64,000 nt of DNA, from the NCBI RefSeq assembly GCF_016458235.1, contig NZ_JAEMHK010000011.1:62001-126000 (forward strand), given 5' to 3'. A model generated the notes under the pieces. It made no database searches, was not told where the DNA came from, and worked only from the letters and a program-made list of their open reading frames with translations. Both the position numbers and the translations under genes were made by a program. The stretch is from Geomonas propionica. GTDB lineage: Bacteria; Desulfobacterota; Desulfuromonadia; Geobacterales; Geobacteraceae. This document shows, piece after piece, positions 52,027 to 59,064 of this stretch (position 1 is the stretch's first letter; every line of letters begins with the position of its first letter).

Positions 52027-53142
52027 TTGATCAACATTCTGCATACGATAGACACGACGGGTCCGGGTGGAGCGGAGGCGGTTTTCCTCGATCTTGTCAG
52101 GAGGCTTGATGAAAAGGAATTCTGCAATTTCGTCGCTATACGGGGGCCGGGATGGGTCAACGATGAACTGCTTAAATTAGGGGTGTCACCGATATACATT
52201 AACTCCAAGGGTTCTCTGAGTTTCGCCTACCTCTGGCAATTGGTCCGTTGCATTCGGGAATATAGAATAGACGTTGTGCAGTCGCACCTGCTTGGCGCTA
52301 ATTTATATGCGAGTCTGGCTGGAATGCTGTGCCGTGTTCCAGTAGTTGCCACTTTTCACGGTTATGTAGATGTCCAATCCAACGAGCGTTTTGCACGGGT
52401 CAAATCATTTATCATTAACACCGGGGCGTCTTTTTTAGTCTACGTTTCTGAGAACCTGAGAAGCTTCTATGTGGATCAGAGGGGGTTCCGCCGCGATAAG
52501 TCCGTAACTATACATAATGGAGTCGACACTTCGAGGTATTGTCCATGCGTTGACAACAGTATCAGGACATCAATTGGTTTAACGGAGGAGGACATTCTTG
52601 TCGGTTCCGTTGGCAACATCCGCACTGCTAAAGGGTATGAATACCTGCTAAATGCCGCAAGGCGGGTCGTCGACTGTAACCCTCGATTCCATTTCGCAGT
52701 CGCTGGGGGCGGAGGAGGAGGGCTGCGGGACAAGCTGCTTCAGCTTAGAAAGGACTTGATGCTTGAAAATAACTTCTTCTTCTTGGACTACCAGCCGGAT
52801 GTAGCTACCTTCTTGAATAATCTTGACATCTTCGTGTTACCATCGGTTACAGAAGGCTTTTCCATATCAACTCTTGAAGCAATGGCGTGCGGGGTTCCAG
52901 TCATAGCGACTCGGAGCGGGGGGCCTGAAGAAATCATCCAAGATGGTGAAACGGGATTTCTCGTAAAACCTTGTGACGCCCAGACCTTGGCAACTGCAAT
53001 CGTTGATGTTTACGGCGCCAGTTCGAAGGCCAAAACTTGTGCTGCGAAAGCTTTGGATGTCGCTAAGTCAACGTTTTCCTCTGCCACGATGATGCAAAAG
53101 TATCAGCTTCTTTATCGCACGGTTCTTGGTGCGGCTTGCTGA
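52027..53142 (+). CDS. Glycosyltransferase family 4
   Basis: This 371-residue GT-B enzyme begins with a TTG (52027) after TTGAGGTGAAACC, reading 'INILHTIDTTGPGGAEAVFL', a typical GT4 N-terminus. The C-terminal half has 'DILVGSVGNIRTAKGYEYLL' and 'FVLPSVTEGFSISTLEAMAC', with the E-x7-E acidic pair. Sugar specificity is unknown. It is followed by the CapK-like gene. Confidence 0.88.
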   Translation: MINILHTIDTTGPGGAEAVFLDLVRRLDEKEFCNFVAIRGPGWVNDELLKLGVSPIYINSKGSLSFAYLWQLVRCIREYRIDVVQSHLLGANLYASLAGMLCRVPVVATFHGYVDVQSNERFARVKSFIINTGASFLVYVSENLRSFYVDQRGFRRDKSVTIHNGVDTSRYCPCVDNSIRTSIGLTEEDILVGSVGNIRTAKGYEYLLNAARRVVDCNPRFHFAVAGGGGGGLRDKLLQLRKDLMLENNFFFLDYQPDVATFLNNLDIFVLPSVTEGFSISTLEAMACGVPVIATRSGGPEEIIQDGETGFLVKPCDAQTLATAIVDVYGASSKAKTCAAKALDVAKSTFSSATMMQKYQLLYRTVLGAAC

Positions 53143-53154
53143 GTGGAGTGGCTT

Positions 53155-54540
53155 ATGTTAGAGACCGTCTATAACAATTCGCCTGTATGGTTACAACAGG
53201 TTTTCGTTACAGCGGCTGGGCTGCGTCTTCATTTTCAACGGAAGGGTGGCGGATACGGGCGCTATCTGGCTGAAGCCTTGGCGACCGAGAAACTAACGTC
53301 TACCCTTTTAGAGGAACTGCGGATTCAGTTGCTGAGGGACTTGGTTGGTTACTGCCTGCACGCGGTCCCTTTTTACCAAGACTGGAATTCAAAAAACCAC
53401 CTCCACCCTGCTGACATAAAACACATTCGCGATATCAGATATTTGCCTATTATCGACAAGGATGCTATACGGGCCAATCCCGAATTCTACTGCGCAAGCG
53501 GATATCTGAATAAGCGGGGTACGTTCCAGTTACATACAAGCGGTACCACTGGGAAGCCCCTGACGATTTTTTGCGACGTAGAGTCCCGTCGCCGCCATTA
53601 TGCCTACTGGGAAAGGTTTCTCAAATGGTACGGTGTTGGAAGTAACTCACGGCGAGCAACATTCTGTGGCAGGTTGATCGTTCCTCAAATGCGGAACACC
53701 GCACCATTTTGGCGTCATGACCCGGTTCAGAATAACCTGCTGTTCTCTTCTTATCACATTTGCGATGCCAATATTCCTTTTTACCTCGAGAAACTGCGTC
53801 GTTATGAGCCGGCATACCTTGATGGATATCCCTCGGCGATCTCGGTAATAGCCAGATATATTTTAGAGCACGATCTGCCTCCCTTGCCAAGCCTTCGTGT
53901 GGTGTTTACCTCAGCCGAAACACTGTTGCCTGACCAAAGACTTGCAATGGAAGAGGCATTTAAGGTCCCAGTCGCTGATCAGTACGGTTGTACCGAGATG
54001 GCGATATTCGTCAGCCAATGTCCTTACGGCTCATATCATTTGAATTCGGACTACAGTCTGCTTGAAGTTTTGGATTCCCATGGTGAGGCTACACCCGCTG
54101 GCCAACTTGGTGAAGCCATTTGCACCGTCTTCGTTAATAAAACTATGCCTTTGGTGCGGTATCGACTGGGGGACCTGCTGACGGCTCCCGAACCATCCTC
54201 ATGTGGGTGCGGCCTCCATTTCCCAATTGTCGCACAAATCATAGGCCGGAAAGATGATGCCATTCGTACTCCCGACGGGCGCATCGTTGGCCGACTGGAT
54301 CCCCTGTTCAAAGGGCTGAGTAATATCATCGAAACGCAACTTGTCCAAACCCAAAACGACACTCTGCTGGTCCGCCTTGTCCCTGCGAAAAACTTTTGTG
54401 AAAAGGATGAGGACAAGCTGCTCATGGCGCTTAAGGGGAGGTTGGGGGGGCAACTCATTATCGAAATCGAGAAAATGGATGCTATTCCAAGAGAACCCAA
54501 TGGAAAATTCAGAGCCGTCATCTCGCATGTACGAGGCTAA
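53155..54540 (+). CDS. CapK-like adenylate-forming enzyme (phenylacetate-CoA ligase family)
   Basis: This 461-residue protein belongs to the ANL superfamily in the PaaK/CapK branch. The phosphate-binding loop is 'LHTSGTTGKPLTIFC' (about residue 120). The adenine motif is in 'FTSAETLLPDQRLAMEEAFK' followed by 'VADQYGCTEMAIFVSQ', and the ribose Asp is in 'VRYRLGDLLTAPEPSSCGCG'. CapK-type members in capsule loci are thought to activate acyl groups for polymer decoration. ATG 53155 has GGAG six bases upstream; the GTG at 53143 is less likely. It overlaps the next gene. Confidence 0.85.
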   Translation: MLETVYNNSPVWLQQVFVTAAGLRLHFQRKGGGYGRYLAEALATEKLTSTLLEELRIQLLRDLVGYCLHAVPFYQDWNSKNHLHPADIKHIRDIRYLPIIDKDAIRANPEFYCASGYLNKRGTFQLHTSGTTGKPLTIFCDVESRRRHYAYWERFLKWYGVGSNSRRATFCGRLIVPQMRNTAPFWRHDPVQNNLLFSSYHICDANIPFYLEKLRRYEPAYLDGYPSAISVIARYILEHDLPPLPSLRVVFTSAETLLPDQRLAMEEAFKVPVADQYGCTEMAIFVSQCPYGSYHLNSDYSLLEVLDSHGEATPAGQLGEAICTVFVNKTMPLVRYRLGDLLTAPEPSSCGCGLHFPIVAQIIGRKDDAIRTPDGRIVGRLDPLFKGLSNIIETQLVQTQNDTLLVRLVPAKNFCEKDEDKLLMALKGRLGGQLIIEIEKMDAIPREPNGKFRAVISHVRG

Positions 54541-55627
54541 ACCAGGCACAACGGTGGGGACTGTAACCCTTATGGCTGCGGGCGACCTTTGCCCTGCTGA
54601 TCATTACTTCACGCTAGGGCACGGTTTTGCCGATCCGACAAAAGTCGAAGAGGGGTTAGGCGCTCTTGCCCCCTTGTTACGGCGCGCGGATCTTGCGATA
54701 GCGAATTTGGAATGCCCTCTTAGTAGGGTTACCGTAGCTAGGGAAAGCTATGAACAAAAAGCTTTTCGTGGTTCGCCAGTCGTTGCTCCTATCATCCGGA
54801 AGGGGGGGGTGGCGTTGCTGTGTGTTGCAAACAACCATGTGCTCCAACATGGTAAGGCTGCTTTTGATGAAACGTTGGACAGTTTGGTACAGGCGGGGAT
54901 ACAACCAGTCGGGAACTCGGCTGAAGGACATGCCATAAACCCAATTTTTCGCAACGTGGCGAACCTCAACCTTGGCTTCATCGCTGTATCTCTCGTTCCC
55001 GATAAGCGTCACAACACTCGCGAAGTAACCTATGACAAACCCGAAGTAGCCCAACTTGCAGATTGTGTGCGCACAGTTGCTGCGACCGTTGATCATTTGA
55101 TTGTATCCATTCACTGGGGAACTGAAGGACCAGCCATTCCATCATCTGCAGAAATAAGTCTTGGACGGCATCTGATAGAAAGCGGGGCCAGTGTGATCCT
55201 GGGCCATCATTCTCATGTCGTCAGACCGGTAGAACCCTGGGGGAATGGCCTTATTTTTTACAGCTTGGGGAACCTCCTGTTCGACCTCGAATGGTCGCCG
55301 CAATATTCACTCGGGGTAGTTGCTGAGATCCGGTTGGGGCCCAAGGGAAGTCGGGTCAGTTGGGATCTGCATTTCTGTAAATGCAGAGGTGGAAAGATAC
55401 ACGTGCTGAACTCCGCAGATAACAAAGCCGCAGTCGAACGCTTGGAGACTTTAAAGCGGTTTATGGATGCTGAGTCTCCAGAGGGTATTGACGCTACTCA
55501 CGACCGGGCTGAGCGCAGTATTGAAAAGGAGTTGCAGCTCCGGAAAATGTTTTTTTTTCTACGGAATTTTTTTAAGGGGAACGCGATAGGAAAGGCATGT
55601 TTTTTATTTCACAAGCTTTTACGCTGA
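54527..55627 (+). CDS. CapA-family protein (capsule synthesis/PGA_cap)
   Basis: This 366-residue protein belongs to the metallophosphatase-like CapA family. Motifs in order are 'LMAAGDLCPADHYF', 'DLAIANLECPLS', 'LLCVANNHVLQHG', 'HLIVSIHWGTEG' and 'SVILGHHSHVVRPVEP', the usual D, NxE, NNH, HWG and GHHxH residues of this fold. The start ATG at 54527 overlaps the previous stop and is not strongly supported by a ribosome site; a start at 54572 is the alternative. Related proteins act in poly-gamma-glutamate capsule synthesis, but here it is probably for polymer assembly or decoration. Confidence 0.86.
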   Translation: MYEAKPGTTVGTVTLMAAGDLCPADHYFTLGHGFADPTKVEEGLGALAPLLRRADLAIANLECPLSRVTVARESYEQKAFRGSPVVAPIIRKGGVALLCVANNHVLQHGKAAFDETLDSLVQAGIQPVGNSAEGHAINPIFRNVANLNLGFIAVSLVPDKRHNTREVTYDKPEVAQLADCVRTVAATVDHLIVSIHWGTEGPAIPSSAEISLGRHLIESGASVILGHHSHVVRPVEPWGNGLIFYSLGNLLFDLEWSPQYSLGVVAEIRLGPKGSRVSWDLHFCKCRGGKIHVLNSADNKAAVERLETLKRFMDAESPEGIDATHDRAERSIEKELQLRKMFFFLRNFFKGNAIGKACFLFHKLLR

Positions 55628-55634
55628 GGTCCTC

Positions 55635-56711
55635 ATGAGGGTCGTTCATACTTTACATTATTGCAATGGTGGCATCTTGAAGTTCGTCGAATCGTTGATT
55701 CAAAACTTCAATCCTGGGTTTGAGCATCACGTGTTAATTCTGAACTCATGCGATCGGAACAACGAGATGATTAGATCTGCTACGTCAATCACCAATTTTG
55801 ATTTTGATATCAACCCACTGTCATCGACTTTTCGATTCAAACGTAAACTGAATAATCTAAAGCCCGAATTACTTCACTCGCACAGTTTTCTTCCCGGCAT
55901 CCTGAGCCGTCATTTTCTGCCAGATGCCGTTCATGTCGCAACTATTCATAATGAATATCCCCATTTTAAACCAAGAACACTGCGGGAGCAGCTTAAGTTG
56001 CGTCTGGAATACCGGTCGTTGACTAAATACAGCAGTTCAGTGGTTTGCGTATCCAGTTCCGTTCGCGGTCTTGTCGATGCAGCCATGCCTGGGCTACCTA
56101 CCGTGACTATCAACAATGGAGTCCCGATAGGTGTTTTAGATTATCCTTCAAAGAAAAAAACGTCAGTTCCAGTTATTCTTAGTCTTGGACGTCTTGACTA
56201 TCAAAAGGGGTATGACGTACTGCTCGAAGCTTTCGCATTAGTGCTGGGAAAAGGAGTGAAAGCCAATCTACGCATAGTGGGCGAAGGAAATCTTAGGGGG
56301 GGGTTGCTGGATAAGGCTCGCATGCTTGGAATTTCAGATTTTGTGGCTATGCCTGGGTTTTCTTCTTCGCCTGCGGCCGAATACCGAGAAGCGGACATTT
56401 TTGTATGTTCTTCGCGTTTTGAAGGTCTGTCATTAGCTACCGCAGAGGCGATGTCATACGCACTACCCTTGGTTACAACAAACGTTGGGGGGATTGTTCC
56501 GATGGTTCAGGATGGTCTTGATGCGCTCATAGTTCCTAAGGAGGACCCAAAAGCACTGGCCGCAGCCATCTACAAACTGGTTGAAACCCCGAATCTCAGA
56601 ACAAGTATCGGCGTCGCGGGGCGAAAAGTTGCCGAGAATTCCTTGAGCATTAAGAATACTGCTGCCGAATATGAGTGTCTCTATAAAAGGCTTTTGAGTG
56701 AGGTTCATTAA
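55635..56711 (+). CDS. Glycosyltransferase family 4
   Basis: This 358-residue GT-B enzyme has 'MRVVHTLHYCNGGILKFVES' at the N-terminus, 'ELLHSHSFLPGILSRHFLP' in the acceptor domain, and 'VILSLGRLDYQKGYDVLLEA' and 'VCSSRFEGLSLATAEAMSYA' in the donor domain, with the E-x7-E motif intact. It starts 8 bases after the CapA stop and ends just before the family-2 glycosyltransferase. Confidence 0.89.
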   Translation: MRVVHTLHYCNGGILKFVESLIQNFNPGFEHHVLILNSCDRNNEMIRSATSITNFDFDINPLSSTFRFKRKLNNLKPELLHSHSFLPGILSRHFLPDAVHVATIHNEYPHFKPRTLREQLKLRLEYRSLTKYSSSVVCVSSSVRGLVDAAMPGLPTVTINNGVPIGVLDYPSKKKTSVPVILSLGRLDYQKGYDVLLEAFALVLGKGVKANLRIVGEGNLRGGLLDKARMLGISDFVAMPGFSSSPAAEYREADIFVCSSRFEGLSLATAEAMSYALPLVTTNVGGIVPMVQDGLDALIVPKEDPKALAAAIYKLVETPNLRTSIGVAGRKVAENSLSIKNTAAEYECLYKRLLSEVH

Positions 56712-56715
56712 GGAT

Positions 56716-57666
56716 ATGGACCTTCTCCCAACTGTTTCAGTAGTTATCCCTGCCCGTAACGCTTCCAAGTACCTTCGGCAATGCCTCGCCTCTTTGACTA
56801 GCGTTGAGTACCCTCGCCACCTGGTGGAAATCATAGTGGCGGATAACGGCTCTACTGACGATACTGCTGAAATCGCCACGCAATACGGTGCTGCTGTCTA
56901 TGATGCTTCTGGGCTTAAGGTTGGTGGTGTCCGAAACCTTGGAGCTGTACACGCCAAAGGTGATGTCTTAGCTTTTACTGATTCGGACATCGTTGTTGGG
57001 ACCACATGGATAGCAAGTGCGGTGGAAGCGCTTGAAGTTGGCGGTGTCGGTGCAGTCGGCGGTGTCTGTCGAGCTCCTGAGACAGGGACGTGGGTCGAAA
57101 AGGCCTGGACGACCTGTAGTTCTGACTCCGTCAGGTATACGAACTGTCTGGCGGGCAGCAATTTCATCATACGTCGCGAACTATTTGAAAAGCTCGGGGG
57201 CTTTGATGAAACTATAGTCGTGGCAGAAGATGATGACCTCTCCAGAAGGATCGTTTCGCAGGAACTCGTTTTGCTGAACGCTCCGGGATGTGCCGTGACC
57301 CATCTGGGCTATCCGGCCACGCTCGGGGCTTTAGCGATAAGGCAGGTTTTGTTTGGTGGAACAGTGGTGCCTTGCCCTACAGGGCTTTTGGAGGCTATGA
57401 ATCTACTTTCAATGATGTTTTGTCTTTCTCTGCTTGTTCTCGTGGCTGGTTTGGTTATGGGGCAATATTTACTATGTCTTATCTCCTTGATGGTATTGTT
57501 TTTGGTCCCCCTTGTTGTAGCGGCAAAAAAAGCTGCCGAGGGGAATGAATTTTATAATAAAATTTGGCACTTGGGTATGCTGTGGCCGATCTACTTCTCG
57601 TATTTTATAGGTAGAAGTTTAAGATACACAAAATATGCAGTCGCAAAAAGGCAAGACCTTGGGTAA
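56716..57666 (+). CDS. Glycosyltransferase family 2, membrane-linked
   Basis: This 316-residue enzyme has a GT-A fold. Motifs are 'VSVVIPARNASKYLRQCLAS', 'IIVADNGSTDDTAEIATQYG', the DxD 'FTDSDIVVG' and 'ETIVVAEDDDLSRRIVS'. At the C-terminus two hydrophobic segments ('LLVLVAGLVMGQYLLCLISL') anchor it to the membrane. The frame opens at a GTG at 56698 overlapping the previous gene; ATG 56716 after AAGG is the chosen start. It is followed by a bidirectional terminator. Confidence 0.89.
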   Translation: MDLLPTVSVVIPARNASKYLRQCLASLTSVEYPRHLVEIIVADNGSTDDTAEIATQYGAAVYDASGLKVGGVRNLGAVHAKGDVLAFTDSDIVVGTTWIASAVEALEVGGVGAVGGVCRAPETGTWVEKAWTTCSSDSVRYTNCLAGSNFIIRRELFEKLGGFDETIVVAEDDDLSRRIVSQELVLLNAPGCAVTHLGYPATLGALAIRQVLFGGTVVPCPTGLLEAMNLLSMMFCLSLLVLVAGLVMGQYLLCLISLMVLFLVPLVVAAKKAAEGNEFYNKIWHLGMLWPIYFSYFIGRSLRYTKYAVAKRQDLG

Positions 57667-57688
57667 TGAATACCGAGGTCTTGCCTTT
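57647..57688. terminator. Bidirectional terminator
   Basis: AAAGGCAAGACCT (57647-57659) and AGGTCTTGCCTTT (57676-57688) are perfect complements with a 16-base loop. It overlaps the end of the family-2 glycosyltransferase, ends the forward polysaccharide operon and can also stop the convergent gene at 57698. Confidence 0.85.
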
Positions 57689-57697
57689 AAAGCCATT

Positions 57698-58822
57698 TTA
57701 TTTCAAGATTGTTGTTGGTTTTAGATTCGACGGAGGTGACACGGAGTCTCCGAAATTCACCAATACTCCGTTTGAAGGAGTTTGGTTTACATCAACAACA
57801 TAAAGATACCCACTGCCATTGCTGGGGATGCTACCCTGATTTACCGTAAAGGTTATTGAAGTGCTTGACCATGCAACAGGAATCTGAATTGTGCAATTCC
57901 CCTTGGTGTCCCATGTGGACCCTGAGCATACTTCTACTCTGGCAGGAGTGTTGTCTATATAATAATCATCGAACCAGAAAAAATAACCGTTAGTGTTGCC
58001 ATAACTGTCATTGCCATCAAACGGTGACATGACGTAATCGATGGTACTGTTGGGTTCGTTTGCTGTCCTCGTAATTTTGCCAATCAGATCCACGTTCTTT
58101 TTGTTGTTTACCCACTGTTCGTAAGCACCATTTGCTGTGCCCGGTGGATTCGAAAGCTTGTAGTGGTATTCAACCCTGTTCCACAACTTGGCGTTCTGTC
58201 CTGCTACCACGTTTTGTGCATAAGTAGTCCCTGTATCTGTAACAAATCCCCTGTCAGTGCCAGTTACCGTGCCTGCTGAGTTTGGGCGAACAGTCTCATA
58301 GAATTTTGGCACTCCAGAATAAGAAGGGTTGGAACCACCACGCGTCCATTTAAATATGAATGGAGCACTCTCTGTTCCTGTATAGTGGGTCCAGTAGGCT
58401 TGGTAAGTGACATAGAGTTCCATTGTTCCAGATGGTAAATTCGTGCCGATCCTAGGAAACATCGAGTTTTTACCAGTGGTGTAATCCATCTTTGCACTTT
58501 TGGAACCGTTATTTCCAAAAAAATTATCTGTTTTTATGTAGGCCTTGGATCCATCTCCCCCCAGGTTGTCGTAACCTGCGTTAACCACCATATCTGCGCC
58601 ATCAGGATATGACTCAAAATTATCCCATTTTATTGGGGCTGCAGGCGACTTCGTCCCAAAGCTACTTCCCGTTATTGTTACATTTTGGCCGTGGCTTAGC
58701 ACGCTGCTCACACTCGAAATGAAAGGTGGTGCCACCGCCGCAAGTCCAGCGGCAGGAAATATGAGCACAGCGCACAGTGTTATAAAAAGCCTCTCTTTTG
58801 CATTCGCTCTTTTGTTTGACAT
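57698..58822 (-). CDS. Secreted beta-rich protein with N-terminal IPT/TIG-like start, riboswitch-controlled
   Basis: This 374-residue secreted protein is not assigned to a known enzyme family. The signal peptide is 'RLFITLCAVLIFPAAGLAA'. The mature protein starts 'PFISSVSSVLSHGQNVTITG', a pattern of IPT/TIG-like beta domains. The central part is rich in aromatic and Gly/Asn residues and looks like a lectin or laminin-G-like sandwich ('MELYVTYQAYWTHYTGTESA', 'NGYFFWFDDYYIDNTPARVE'). The C-terminus 'SGYLYVVDVNQTPSNGVLVN' is again beta. It may bind the exopolysaccharide. The start ATG 58822 has AAGGAG six bases upstream; the frame from 58867 lacks support. The leader contains a GEMM-I riboswitch. 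Confidence 0.75.
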   Translation of the reverse strand: MSNKRANAKERLFITLCAVLIFPAAGLAAVAPPFISSVSSVLSHGQNVTITGSSFGTKSPAAPIKWDNFESYPDGADMVVNAGYDNLGGDGSKAYIKTDNFFGNNGSKSAKMDYTTGKNSMFPRIGTNLPSGTMELYVTYQAYWTHYTGTESAPFIFKWTRGGSNPSYSGVPKFYETVRPNSAGTVTGTDRGFVTDTGTTYAQNVVAGQNAKLWNRVEYHYKLSNPPGTANGAYEQWVNNKKNVDLIGKITRTANEPNSTIDYVMSPFDGNDSYGNTNGYFFWFDDYYIDNTPARVEVCSGSTWDTKGNCTIQIPVAWSSTSITFTVNQGSIPSNGSGYLYVVDVNQTPSNGVLVNFGDSVSPPSNLKPTTILK

Positions 58823-58874
58823 TGTGAGCTCCTTGAACTGAGTTCGTAATTCATGATCTTGTTTCACACGTTCT

Positions 58875-58919
58875 ATGCCGAAAGCCTGGGGCGCTAACTC
58901 TTTTGGGGGCTTTCGGCAT
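58875..58919 (-). promoter_or_regulatory. 12-bp inverted repeat after the riboswitch, possible expression platform
   Basis: ATGCCGAAAGCC (58875-58886) pairs with GGCTTTCGGCAT (58908-58919). On the minus strand it begins at the very 3' end of the GEMM-I core, so the TGCC bases (58915-58918) could pair either with the riboswitch or with this hairpin. No T run follows, so control is probably translational or by another route. Confidence 0.6.
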
Positions 58920-58976
58920 CCCGGCCGTCTCGGTGAGACCCGTGGCTTTCCGTCCCATCCTTGCGAATGGTTTGGT
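58914..58976 (-). ncRNA. Cyclic-di-GMP-I (GEMM-I) riboswitch with altered P1
   Basis: Read on the minus strand, this stretch has the GEMM-I core. A stem of CCATTC and GGATGG is capped by the GNRA tetraloop GCAA. It is followed by GGGACGGAAAGCC (58956-58944), close to the conserved GGGACGCAAAGCC, then ACGGGTCT, a short hairpin, and GGCCGGGATGCC at the 3' end. The bases expected 5' of the core (normally GGCAAACC, whose GGCA pairs with TGCC) are ACCAAACC here, so the closing P1 helix looks lost. The class is established as a c-di-GMP sensor. Whether this copy still binds is uncertain. Confidence 0.82.
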
Positions 58977-59004
58977 TTTATCGATTACTTTATTTGGTTG
59001 TCAA
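58977..59004 (-). promoter_or_regulatory. Sigma-70 promoter upstream of the riboswitch gene
   Basis: On the minus strand a perfect -35 TTGACA (59004-58999), 16 bases and GATAAA (58982-58977) precede the riboswitch. Transcription would begin near 58970, almost exactly at the first base of the riboswitch helix, which would leave out the 5' P1 strand. The other promoter choice would be farther upstream. Confidence 0.6.
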
Positions 59005-59064
59005 TACTGCGGCAAAACGACTCTCAAAACTGTGACTGCAAGCGCCGGAATCACTTATTCTAAC

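Noticed and set aside
58875-59063. Small plus-strand ORF starting at 58875
   Set aside because: It sits on the antisense strand of the GEMM-I riboswitch, has no ribosome site and its translation shows no family features.
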